Positions 17,591-25,597 of a stretch of DNA of 43,383 nt are shown in pieces. How positions within the stretch are numbered: the first letter of the stretch is position 1; each line of letters begins with the position of its first letter. The DNA lies in NCBI RefSeq assembly GCF_014892575.1, contig NZ_JADBGI010000012.1, positions 170,204 to 213,586 of the forward strand, given 5' to 3'. The DNA comes from Nocardiopsis coralli (lineage in GTDB: Bacteria > Actinomycetota > Actinomycetes > Streptosporangiales > Streptosporangiaceae). The notes beneath the pieces are model-generated. The model was not told the origin of the DNA, made no database searches, and saw only the letters and a program-made list of their open reading frames with translations. The position numbers and the translations under genes are program-made.

Positions 17591-17619
17591 AAGTAGCACT
17601 ACAGTTCGTAGTACTACTT
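17591..17619. promoter_or_regulatory. Double palindrome (putative operator) upstream of cydA
   Basis: Two near-identical 10-bp palindromes, GTAGCACTAC (17593-17602) and GTAGTACTAC (17608-17617), are separated by 5 nt. Together with flanking AA/TT they form a nearly perfect 29-bp dyad ending 24 nt before the cydA ATG. The size fits a dimer-of-dimers or two adjacent dimers of a repressor. It does not match the Rex site (TTGTGA-type) known for Streptomyces cyd. No clear -35/-10 pair could be set, but the dyad must overlap or border the promoter. Confidence 0.65.
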
Positions 17620-17643
17620 GCGGTCGGCACCTGAGAGGCGGGC

Positions 17644-19089
17644 ATGGAAGCACTAGACCTCGCGAGGTGGCAGTTCGGGATCACCACGATCTACCACTTC
17701 CTGTTCGTCCCCCTGACGATCGGCCTGTCCTTCATCGTCGCCGTCCTCCAGACGTTCTGGTACAAGACGGGACGGCACGAGTACCTCCAGGCCACCCAGT
17801 TCTTCGGCAAGCTGTTCCTCATCAACTTCGCCATGGGCGTGGTCACCGGCATCGTGCAGGAGTTCCAGTTCGGCATGAACTGGAGCGAGTACTCACGCTT
17901 CGTCGGCGACGTCTTCGGGGCGCCCCTGGCCATGGAGGCGCTGCTCGCCTTCTTCCTGGAGTCCACCTTCATCGGACTGTGGATCTTCGGCTGGCACCGG
18001 CTCCCCCGCCTGGTGCACCTGGGCTGCATCTGGCTCGTGGCCATCGGCACCAACCTGTCCGCGTACTTCATCCTCGCCGCGAACGCCTGGATGCGGAACC
18101 CGGTCGGGTACGAGATCAACGAGGAGACCGGCCGCGCCGAGCTCACCGACATCTGGGCCGTGCTCAGCAACGACCAGGCCTGGTCGACCTACATCCACAC
18201 CGTCGGCGCCTCCTTCGTCACCGCCGGCCTGTTCGTCGTCGCCGTCTGCGCGTTCAAGATCTGGCGCAACACGCACCACAACGACACCGGGAACCCGGGT
18301 GTGGAGCCGCCCCGCCGCGAGCGCGCCCTGTTCCGCGGCGCCCTGAAGGTCGGCCTCGTCGTCACCCTCGTCGCCGGCGCGTTCACCGTGGTCTCCGGCG
18401 ACAACCAGGCCAAGCTCGCCGCCGAGTTCGAACCCATGAAGCTCGCCGCGGCCGAGGCGCACTGGGACAGCGAGGAGGGCGCGCCCTTCTCCACCTTCGC
18501 CGTCGGCAACACCGACGAGGGATACAACCCGATCGACGTGACCATCCCGAACGTGCTCAGCTTCCTCGCCACGGGTGAGTTCGACGGCGAGGTCCACGGG
18601 ATGAACGACATCCAGGAGGCCTACGAGGAGTACTACGGCCCCGGCGACTACATCCCGAACGTCTTCGTCATCTACTGGTCGTTCCGGCTCATGATGGGCC
18701 TCGGCCTGTTCGGGATCGCCATCGCCGCCGCCGGCCTGTACTTCACCCGCGGCCGCGAACGCCTGCCGAACAGCAAGTGGTTCTACTTCGCCGCGATGGC
18801 CGCCCTGCCCGCGGCGCTCCTGGCCAACATCTTCGGCTGGGTCCTCACCGAGATGGGCCGCCAGCCCTGGACGGTGCACGGCGAACTCCTCACCGCCGCG
18901 AGCGTCTCGCCCGGGGTCGACCTGGCCACCGTCGCGACGAGCCTGGCGGTCTTCACCGCGGTGTACGGGGCGCTGTTCGTCGTCGAGGTCGGGCTGCTCT
19001 GGAAGTACATCAAGAAGGGGCCCTCCCACCTCGTCCCCGATCTGGAGGACGACGAGGACGAGTCCACGATCCCGCACTTCAGCTACTAG
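17644..19089 (+). CDS. cydA: Cytochrome bd ubiquinol oxidase subunit I
   Basis: Heme-bearing subunit of the high-affinity terminal oxidase that reduces O2 to water with quinol electrons. The protein is 481 aa with about nine membrane helices. The N-terminus MEALDLARWQFGITTIYHF includes the conserved His near residue 18 (heme b595/d side), YIHTVGASF carries another heme His, and GRQPWTV marks the quinol-binding region; the Q loop is the short form seen in Gram-positives. It is the first gene of cydA-cydB-cydD-cydC. cydB begins 11 nt after the stop. The dyad at 17591-17619 probably controls the operon. Confidence 0.97.
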   Translation: MEALDLARWQFGITTIYHFLFVPLTIGLSFIVAVLQTFWYKTGRHEYLQATQFFGKLFLINFAMGVVTGIVQEFQFGMNWSEYSRFVGDVFGAPLAMEALLAFFLESTFIGLWIFGWHRLPRLVHLGCIWLVAIGTNLSAYFILAANAWMRNPVGYEINEETGRAELTDIWAVLSNDQAWSTYIHTVGASFVTAGLFVVAVCAFKIWRNTHHNDTGNPGVEPPRRERALFRGALKVGLVVTLVAGAFTVVSGDNQAKLAAEFEPMKLAAAEAHWDSEEGAPFSTFAVGNTDEGYNPIDVTIPNVLSFLATGEFDGEVHGMNDIQEAYEEYYGPGDYIPNVFVIYWSFRLMMGLGLFGIAIAAAGLYFTRGRERLPNSKWFYFAAMAALPAALLANIFGWVLTEMGRQPWTVHGELLTAASVSPGVDLATVATSLAVFTAVYGALFVVEVGLLWKYIKKGPSHLVPDLEDDEDESTIPHFSY

Positions 19090-19100
19090 GAGGCCCGGAC

Positions 19101-20129
19101 ATGGATCTCGCTCTCCTCTGGTTCATCGCCATCGCCGTCCTGTGGACCGGCTACTTCTTCCTCGAGGGCTTCGACTTCGGGGTCGGGGTGCTGCTGCCGT
19201 TCACCGGCGCGCGCAACTCCGTGGACCGCCGGGTCGCGATCAACTCCATCGGCCCCGTGTGGAGCGCCAACGAGGTGTGGCTGCTCACCGCGGTCGGCGG
19301 GATGTTCGCCGCGTTCCCGGCCTGGTACGCGTCGGTGCTCAGCGGGTTCTACCTGCCCGTCTTCGCCATCCTCATCGCGCTCATCGCCCGCGGTGTGGCC
19401 TTCAAGTACCGCAGCAACCGGGACAGCGACCGGTGGCGCGAGTGGTGGGACCTCGCGATCTTCTGGGGGAGCGTGGTGCCGTCGTTCCTGTGGGGGGTGC
19501 TCTTCGCCAACCTCGTGCAGGGCGTGGCCATGGACGCCGACCACATCGTCACCGCCGGGCTGTTCGACCTGTTCACGCCGTACGCCCTGCTGGGCGGGCT
19601 GACGACGCTGTCGCTGTTCACCCTGCACGGCGCGGTGTTCCTGACGCTGAAGACCGGCGGGCCGGTGCGGACCCGGTCCCGGACGGCGGCGCTGGGCAGC
19701 GCCGTGGTGGCGGTTCCGGCGACGACGGTCTTCCTCGTGTGGACGCAGGCCGAGCACGGGCAGGGCTGGACCCTGTGGAGCGCGGCGGCGGCCGTGGCGG
19801 CACTGGCCGTCGGCGTCACGCTGGCCTGGCGCGGGCGTGAGGGCTGGTCGTTCACCGCGATGGGGATCGCGGTGCTCGGCCTGACGGTCACGGTCTTCGG
19901 TTCGCTGTACCCGAACGTGCTGCCGTCGACGACCGACCCCGCCTACTCGCTGACCATCGCCAACGCCTCCTCGGCCGAATACACGCTCACGGTCATGTCG
20001 TGGCTGACGCTGGTGGCGCTGCCGGTCGTGCTGGGGTACCAGGCGTGGAGTTACTGGGTGTTCCGGCAGCGGGTCACCGGGGAAACGATCACCGGGGAGA
20101 GCGTGGAGCCCGAGTCCGCACGAGGGTGA
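19101..20129 (+). CDS. cydB: Cytochrome bd ubiquinol oxidase subunit II
   Basis: Partner membrane subunit of CydA. The protein is 342 aa with about eight helices. It begins MDLALLWFIAIAVLWTGYFF, followed by LEGFDFGVGVLLPF, the conserved motif of the family; further conserved pieces are VWSANEVWLLT and GVLFANLVQG. AGGAGG about 7 nt before the ATG supports the start, and the gene is separated from cydA by only 11 nt. A 105-nt gap follows before cydD. Confidence 0.96.
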   Translation: MDLALLWFIAIAVLWTGYFFLEGFDFGVGVLLPFTGARNSVDRRVAINSIGPVWSANEVWLLTAVGGMFAAFPAWYASVLSGFYLPVFAILIALIARGVAFKYRSNRDSDRWREWWDLAIFWGSVVPSFLWGVLFANLVQGVAMDADHIVTAGLFDLFTPYALLGGLTTLSLFTLHGAVFLTLKTGGPVRTRSRTAALGSAVVAVPATTVFLVWTQAEHGQGWTLWSAAAAVAALAVGVTLAWRGREGWSFTAMGIAVLGLTVTVFGSLYPNVLPSTTDPAYSLTIANASSAEYTLTVMSWLTLVALPVVLGYQAWSYWVFRQRVTGETITGESVEPESARG

Positions 20130-20234
20130 CCCCTCGGCAAGACTGTCCTCGCAACGCCCCTGCGCAGGCACGGCCGCGTTCCGCTGCTCCGCGGGACCCG
20201 AACCACCCACCACACGGACGGGGTGCACCCACCG

Positions 20235-22238
20235 ATGAAACCTCTCGACCCGCGACTGGTACGCACGGCGAGCGCGGTCCGGCTGCACCTGGGCGTGTCC
20301 GTGGCGGCCGGCGTGCTGACCACCGGGCTGATCCTGGTCCAGGCCTGGCTGCTCGCGCGCACCATCACCGGCGCCTGGGACGGCGAGGGCATCGACACCC
20401 TGGGCTGGGCGGTCGCCGGGGTCGCCGCGGTGGCCGTGGCCCGCGCGGTGCTGTCCTACGTCTCCGAGGCCTCGGCCCTGTACAGCGCGGCCCGCACCAA
20501 GTCGCAGCTGCGGCGGCGGTTGGTCGCGCACGTCACCGGGGGCCGTGGGCGCGTGTGGACCGCCGGGCCCGGCGGCGACGGGGACGAGGGGGACTCAGGC
20601 GACGGGGGTGCCCCGAAGGCCGGTGAACTGGTCACCCTCGCCACCCGCGGGTTGGACGCGCTCGACGACTACTTCGCGCGGTACCTGCCCCAGCTCGCGC
20701 TCGCGGCGATCGTGCCGTTCGCGGTGCTGGCGGTGGTCTTCTGGGCGGACTGGATCTCCGGCGTGGTGATCCTGGTGACGCTGCCGCTGATCCCGATCTT
20801 CATGGCGCTCATCGGGATGCACACGCAGGCGCGCACCGACAAGCAGTGGCGGTTGCTGAGCCGGCTGGGCGGGCACTTCCTCGACGTCGTGGAGGGCCTG
20901 CCCACGCTCGCGGTGTTCCGGCGGGCCAAGGCGCAGGCCGCGATCATCCGGCGGGTCGGGGAACAGCACCGCCGGGCGACCATGGGAACGCTGAAGGTGG
21001 CGTTCCTGTCGGCGTTCGCGCTGGAGCTGCTGTCGACCCTCGCGGTGGCGCTGGTCGCGGTCGAGGTGGGACTGCGCCTGCTGGGCGGGCACATGGACTA
21101 CCAGACCGCGCTGCTCGTGCTGATCCTCGCGCCCGAGGCCTACCTGCCGCTGCGGGAGGTGGGTTCCCGGTTCCACGCGAGCATGGAGGGCGTGGCCGCG
21201 GCCGAGGGGGTCTTCGCGGAGCTGGACCGCAAGCGCGGCACGGACTCCGAGGGCGAGGAGCCCGCTCCGTCCGGGACACCCGCGCCTGCGGCGTCTGGCG
21301 ACCTGCGCTTCGAGGGGGTCGGGCTCACCTACCCGGGGCGCGAGCGGCCCGCGTTGGAAGGGCTGGACCTGACCGTGCGAGCGGGTGAACACGTGCTGCT
21401 GACCGGGCCGAGCGGTGCCGGGAAGACGACGCTGTTGTCGCTGCTGCTGCGGTTGAACGAGCCCGGCACCGGACGGGTGAGCGTGCGTGCGCCCGGGGGC
21501 GAGTGGGAGCCGCTGTCCGCGATCCCGGCCGAGGACTGGCGCCTGGGCATCGCGTGGGTGCCCCAGCATCCGTACCTGTTCGACGTGTCGGTGGCCGACA
21601 ACATCCGGCTCGGCGCCCCCGACGCGACGATGGAGCAGGTCCGCGCGGCGGCGCGGGCCGCGGAGGCCGACACGTTCGTGTCCGAGCTGCCGCACGGGTA
21701 CGAGACACGGTTGGGCGAGCGCGGCGCCCGCCTGTCGGCGGGTCAGCGGCAACGCATCGCCCTGGCGCGGGCGATGTGCCGGGACGCCCCGCTCGTGCTG
21801 TTGGACGAGCCCACCGCCCACCTCGACCCGGAGAACGCGGCGGCCGTGCGGACTGCGGTCGCGCGCCTGGCGCGCGGCCGGACCGCCGTGATCGTCGCGC
21901 ACGACCCCGGGTGGCTGACACAGGCCCTCGTGCCCGACGGAACACATCCGGAGCAGACGTCGGACCGAGCCGGGCACGTGCGCACCGGAGGCGCGGACGA
22001 GCTGCCGGCACCGGTGGATGCCGATGACCCCGCAGGCAGACGGACCGGACAGACCCGGGCCGCAGGGTCGGCAGGAACCCGCGCCGAACGTGCACGCGCC
22101 GGAGGCGCGGACGGCGCACGCCACGCGACCGGGGCCGACGGCCCCGAAGGTGTACGGGCGGACCGCGCGGGCGGGGCTCCGGGGCTGCGCGTGGTCGAAC
22201 TGCGGGTACCGAGCACGGACGGGGGCGCACGCCGATGA
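20235..22238 (+). CDS. cydD: Thiol reductant ABC exporter subunit CydD
   Basis: Half-transporter that with CydC exports glutathione/cysteine-type thiols and is needed to assemble cytochrome bd. The protein is 667 aa. The membrane domain (about 15-335) has a Gly/Asp-rich insert at 102-130. In the ABC domain Walker A is GPSGAGKT (391-398), the Q-loop is Q444, the signature LSAGQ is at 500-504, Walker B LVLLDEP at 520-526, and the H-loop is H556. Between the H-loop and the final strand (LRVVEL) an unusual ~80-residue Gly/Ala/Arg/Asp-rich segment is inserted. The ATG at 20235 is preferred over a GTG four codons upstream for spacing to GGGGTG. Its stop overlaps the cydC start (ATGA). Confidence 0.95.
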   Translation: MKPLDPRLVRTASAVRLHLGVSVAAGVLTTGLILVQAWLLARTITGAWDGEGIDTLGWAVAGVAAVAVARAVLSYVSEASALYSAARTKSQLRRRLVAHVTGGRGRVWTAGPGGDGDEGDSGDGGAPKAGELVTLATRGLDALDDYFARYLPQLALAAIVPFAVLAVVFWADWISGVVILVTLPLIPIFMALIGMHTQARTDKQWRLLSRLGGHFLDVVEGLPTLAVFRRAKAQAAIIRRVGEQHRRATMGTLKVAFLSAFALELLSTLAVALVAVEVGLRLLGGHMDYQTALLVLILAPEAYLPLREVGSRFHASMEGVAAAEGVFAELDRKRGTDSEGEEPAPSGTPAPAASGDLRFEGVGLTYPGRERPALEGLDLTVRAGEHVLLTGPSGAGKTTLLSLLLRLNEPGTGRVSVRAPGGEWEPLSAIPAEDWRLGIAWVPQHPYLFDVSVADNIRLGAPDATMEQVRAAARAAEADTFVSELPHGYETRLGERGARLSAGQRQRIALARAMCRDAPLVLLDEPTAHLDPENAAAVRTAVARLARGRTAVIVAHDPGWLTQALVPDGTHPEQTSDRAGHVRTGGADELPAPVDADDPAGRRTGQTRAAGSAGTRAERARAGGADGARHATGADGPEGVRADRAGGAPGLRVVELRVPSTDGGARR

Positions 22239-24034
22239 CAGCGAAGCACGAGGACCCGGCGACGGGGTTCCTGGAGACGGCCGACCCGGGAGCCCCGGTG
22301 CCCGAACGGGTGCGCCGCCGCGACCCGCTCCGGCGCATGATCGCGCTCGCCCGCCCGCGGACCGGCCGGTTCGCGCTCGGGGTGCTCCTGGGCGCGGCCG
22401 CCACCGGTTCCGGGGTGGCCCTCCTGGGAGTCGCGGCGTGGATGCTCGCCGTGGCCGCCGACCACCCGCCGATCACCGCGCTGAGCGTGGCCGTGGTGGC
22501 CACCCGGGCGCTCGGCGTGAGCAAGGGCGTGACCCGGTACCTGGAACGGCTGGTCACGCACGACGCCGCGTTCCGGACCCTGGCCGAGGTGCGGGTCCGG
22601 GTGTACGAGCGGCTCGCGGCGACCGAACCCTTCGGCCGGTTCCGCACCGGCGACCTCGTCTCCCGGCTGGTCAACGACACCGAGGCCACGCTGGACCTGC
22701 TCGTGCGCGGTCTCACCCCTCCCCTGGTGTCGGTGGTGACCGGCGGCGCGACCGTCCTCGTCCTGACCGCCGTGTACGTGCCCGGCGGTGCCCTGCTCGC
22801 GGCCGGGCTCCTGCTGGCCGGGCTCGCGGTTCCGCTGGCGATGGCGCTGCTCGGCAGGGGACCCGGGAAGCGGCAGGCCGAGGCGCGCGGCGCCCTGTCC
22901 ACGACGCTGGTCGACACCCTGCACGGGGCGCCGGACCTCGTGGCCTACGGGGCGATGGACCGGCAGGTCGCGCGCGCGCACGAGGCCGACGAGGTGCTCA
23001 CGCGGGTGGAACAGCGCGATTCCGCCGTCCTGGGCCTGGGCGCCGGGGCCAACGCGCTGATCACCGGGCTCACCGTGTGGGGCGCCCTGTTCCTGGGCGT
23101 GCTCGCGGTCGGGGACGGCACGATCAGCGCCGTCTCCCTGGCGGTCCTGGTCCTGACCACGCTGGCGGCGTTCGAGATCGTGGCCCCGCTGCCCGCGGTG
23201 GCCGGCAAGCTCGGCGCGATCCGGGCGAGCGGCGAGCGCCTGTTCGGGGTCCTGGACACCCCCGCACAGACAGCGCCCGCGCGCGAGGAGGGCCTGGCCG
23301 ACAAGGTCGCCGAGGAGGGCTCCTCCGTCTCCGTGCGCGGCCTGCGCGTGCGGTACGGGCCGGAGGAACCGTGGGCCCTCGACGGCGTCGACCTCGACGT
23401 GCCCGAGGGGGAGACCGTCGCGGTGATCGGGCCGAGCGGTGCCGGCAAGAGCACACTGGCGTCCGTGCTGCTGCGGTTCCTGGACCCGGCCGAGGGGTGC
23501 GTGGAGCTCGGTGGCGCCGACATCACCGCCCACCCCGCGGACGAGGTGCGCGCGCTGGTCTCGGGTGTGCCCCAGGATCCGCACGTCTTCGCCTCGACCG
23601 TGCGCGAGAACCTGCGCCTGGCCCGCCCCGATGCGACCGACGACGACCTGTGGGAAGCCCTGGTGCGGGTGAGCCTCGCCGACGAGGTCCGCGCCATGCC
23701 CCGCGGCCTGGACACCGAGGTCGGCACACACGGCACCGGGCTCAGCGGCGGCATGGTGCAGCGCCTGGCCCTGGCCCGCGCGGTGCTCGCCTCCCCGCGG
23801 GTCCTCGTGCTGGACGAACCCACCGCCCACCTGGACGCCGACACCCGCGACGCGGTGGTCGCCGACCTGTTGGACGCGGCGGAGGGTTACTCGACGCTGC
23901 TCATCACACACGACCTCACCGGCCTCGACCGGGTCGACCGGATCCACGTGGTGCGCGAGGGGCGCGTGCTGCAGTCGGGCACCCACACCGAGCTCCTCGC
24001 CCAGGAGGGGTGGTACCGCGACGTCGCCGGCTGA
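22235..24034 (+). CDS. cydC: Thiol reductant ABC exporter subunit CydC
   Basis: Partner of CydD in the thiol exporter. The protein is 599 aa; the six-helix membrane domain occupies about residues 42-330. Walker A GPSGAGKST begins at 399, and Walker B is VLVLDEPTAHLD. The ABC signature reads LSGGM rather than LSGGQ, an unusual last residue; with the LSAGQ of CydD the two composite ATP sites may not be equivalent. The gene overlaps cydD by 4 nt, so translation is coupled. It ends the cyd operon; a separate gene starts 75 nt downstream. Confidence 0.95.
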   Translation: MTAKHEDPATGFLETADPGAPVPERVRRRDPLRRMIALARPRTGRFALGVLLGAAATGSGVALLGVAAWMLAVAADHPPITALSVAVVATRALGVSKGVTRYLERLVTHDAAFRTLAEVRVRVYERLAATEPFGRFRTGDLVSRLVNDTEATLDLLVRGLTPPLVSVVTGGATVLVLTAVYVPGGALLAAGLLLAGLAVPLAMALLGRGPGKRQAEARGALSTTLVDTLHGAPDLVAYGAMDRQVARAHEADEVLTRVEQRDSAVLGLGAGANALITGLTVWGALFLGVLAVGDGTISAVSLAVLVLTTLAAFEIVAPLPAVAGKLGAIRASGERLFGVLDTPAQTAPAREEGLADKVAEEGSSVSVRGLRVRYGPEEPWALDGVDLDVPEGETVAVIGPSGAGKSTLASVLLRFLDPAEGCVELGGADITAHPADEVRALVSGVPQDPHVFASTVRENLRLARPDATDDDLWEALVRVSLADEVRAMPRGLDTEVGTHGTGLSGGMVQRLALARAVLASPRVLVLDEPTAHLDADTRDAVVADLLDAAEGYSTLLITHDLTGLDRVDRIHVVREGRVLQSGTHTELLAQEGWYRDVAG

Positions 24035-24109
24035 GCCCGTGTCCCTCCCGGCCCTGTGCCCACCCCGCCCCCGGAACACGCCCCGCACGGACCCGTTAGG
24101 GTTCGCCCC

Positions 24110-24886
24110 GTGAGCAATCCTGTGCGTGAGATCTTCGGTGGGTTCGGGTACCTGCTGCGCGGCGTCGGACTCCTGCTGCGCAGGCCCCGGCTGTTCCTTC
24201 TGGGCACCCTGCCCGCGGTGTTCGTGTGGCTGGTCTTCCTCGGGCTCTTCATCGCCCTCGTGGTCAACATCGAGGAGCTCGTGGGGTGGGCGACCCCGTT
24301 CGCGGCGGACTGGGACCAGACCTGGCAGGCGCTCGTGCGCGGAGCGGTCTCCCTGGCCACGCTCCTGGGCGCGCTCCTGCTGTTCGTGGTCTCGTTCACG
24401 ACGGTGACGCTGGCGGTGGGTTCCCCGGTCTACGACAAGATCGCCGAGCTCGTGGAGAACGAACTCGGCGGTGCCCCGGAGGAGGCCGACGACCCCCTGC
24501 TCGCCTCGGTGACCCGCTCGGTGCGCCAGACCGCGGGGATCGTGCTGGTCTCGCTCGCGGTGACGGTCACGGTCTTCGTGCTCGGGCTGGTGCCGTTCGT
24601 CGGGTGGATGGCCGGACCGGTGATCGCGGCCGTGGCCGGCGGGTGGCTGCTGGGGATCGAGCTGGTCGCCAACGCCTTCGACCGGCGCGGGCTGTTCCGG
24701 GTCAGGGACCGCCGCCGGTACATGGCCACACGGCGGCTGCGGGTGCTGGGGTTTGCGATCCCGACGTACTTCCTGCTGGCGGTGCCGTTCCTGGCCGTGG
24801 TGGTGTTCCCGGCCGCGACGGCGGGCGCGACCGTGCTCGCCCGCGACCTGCTGCCCGCCGCTCCCCCGGAGGCCGACGAGGCCTGA
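24110..24886 (+). CDS. EI24/CysZ-like membrane protein
   Basis: A 258-aa integral membrane protein of the EI24 domain family, which includes the CysZ sulfate permease and many uncharacterised actinobacterial members. It starts MSNPVREIFGGFGYLLRG; hydrophobic segments lie near residues 30-55, 80-110, 145-185 and 215-245. The motif VGSPVYDKIAELVE is typical. No Shine-Dalgarno sequence precedes the GTG; TAGGGT ends about 8 nt before it, consistent with a leaderless mRNA. Its stop is 3 nt from the convergent Uma2 gene. A sulfate role is possible but not shown by the context. Confidence 0.88.
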   Translation: MSNPVREIFGGFGYLLRGVGLLLRRPRLFLLGTLPAVFVWLVFLGLFIALVVNIEELVGWATPFAADWDQTWQALVRGAVSLATLLGALLLFVVSFTTVTLAVGSPVYDKIAELVENELGGAPEEADDPLLASVTRSVRQTAGIVLVSLAVTVTVFVLGLVPFVGWMAGPVIAAVAGGWLLGIELVANAFDRRGLFRVRDRRRYMATRRLRVLGFAIPTYFLLAVPFLAVVVFPAATAGATVLARDLLPAAPPEADEA

Positions 24887-24889
24887 GCG

Positions 24890-25474
24890 CTACTGCAGGA
24901 GCGCGGCCGCCTCCACCTCGAACCCGAACGGCTCCCCCAGGCGCACCGCTGCGCCGGGCACGGCCCGCTCCACCGTGCGGTACACACCCTCCACGGGGTC
25001 GGAGAACAGTGCGATCTCGCACTTGAGCGGATCGACGACCAGGTAATACGGGACCGCTGCGCGAGCGTACCCAGCTGTCTTGGCTTCCCAGTCGTACCGA
25101 ACACTGCTGCGAGAGACGACCTCCACGGCCAGTTCGAGGTCATCGGCGGAGCGCAGCCAGTCCGGCCCGTCCCACGCGTCGCCGTCCACCACCGCGGTGG
25201 GCAGCACCGAGAGGTCGGGCACGAAACGGTCCTCGTCCTGGGGGATCTCGACGGTCACCCACTGCAGGGATTCGAGTCCTTCGGGGCCGTTCCGGTCGAG
25301 TAGGCGTTCGATCGACCGGATGATGCGGGCGTGCCGGTAGGAGGGTGTGGGCGACACGACGAGGCTCCCCTCGATGATCTCCGTGCGGTAACCATCGGGG
25401 ATTGCGAGGTTCTCGGCCAGCGTCGGCAGATCCATCACCGTCTCCACCATCCGCGTGTCAGTTGCACACACCAT
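24890..25474 (-). CDS. Uma2 family (PD-(D/E)XK-fold) protein
   Basis: A 194-aa protein of the Uma2/DUF820 family, a restriction-endonuclease-like fold common in actinobacteria and cyanobacteria. The pattern fits: GYRTEIIEGSLVVSPTPS near residue 28, FVPDLSVL with the metal-binding Asp, ELAVEVVSRSS with the catalytic Glu, and the Lys in DWEAKTAGYA, followed by AVPYYLVVD. Whether such proteins cut DNA in the cell is unknown. The ATG at 25474 has AGGGGGT 6 nt upstream. It faces the EI24 gene and has no partner methylase or toxin gene beside it. Confidence 0.9.
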   Translation of the reverse strand: MVCATDTRMVETVMDLPTLAENLAIPDGYRTEIIEGSLVVSPTPSYRHARIIRSIERLLDRNGPEGLESLQWVTVEIPQDEDRFVPDLSVLPTAVVDGDAWDGPDWLRSADDLELAVEVVSRSSVRYDWEAKTAGYARAAVPYYLVVDPLKCEIALFSDPVEGVYRTVERAVPGAAVRLGEPFGFEVEAAALLQ

Positions 25475-25562
25475 GCTGTACCCCCTGCGGTGTTCGGAAC
25501 ACTCCGAAGGTAGCGCTTCGGGGGCCGCCGCGAAGGGTTTTCCACAGACGTGATTCCCGGAA

Positions 25563-25578
25563 CCGGGGGACTCCCCGG
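25563..25578 (-). terminator. Hairpin downstream of ddl
   Basis: CCGGGG, loop GACT, CCCCGG: a compact 6-bp stem about 20 nt after the ddl stop. Adjacent GC repeats allow alternative pairings. Confidence 0.5.
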
Positions 25579-25597
25579 CCCGGGGACCACGAGTGTG

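Noticed and set aside
17500..17643. A Rex-type operator (TTGTGA-N4-TTCACAA-like) upstream of cydA
   Set aside because: No such sequence is present; only the GTAGYACTAC double palindrome is seen.
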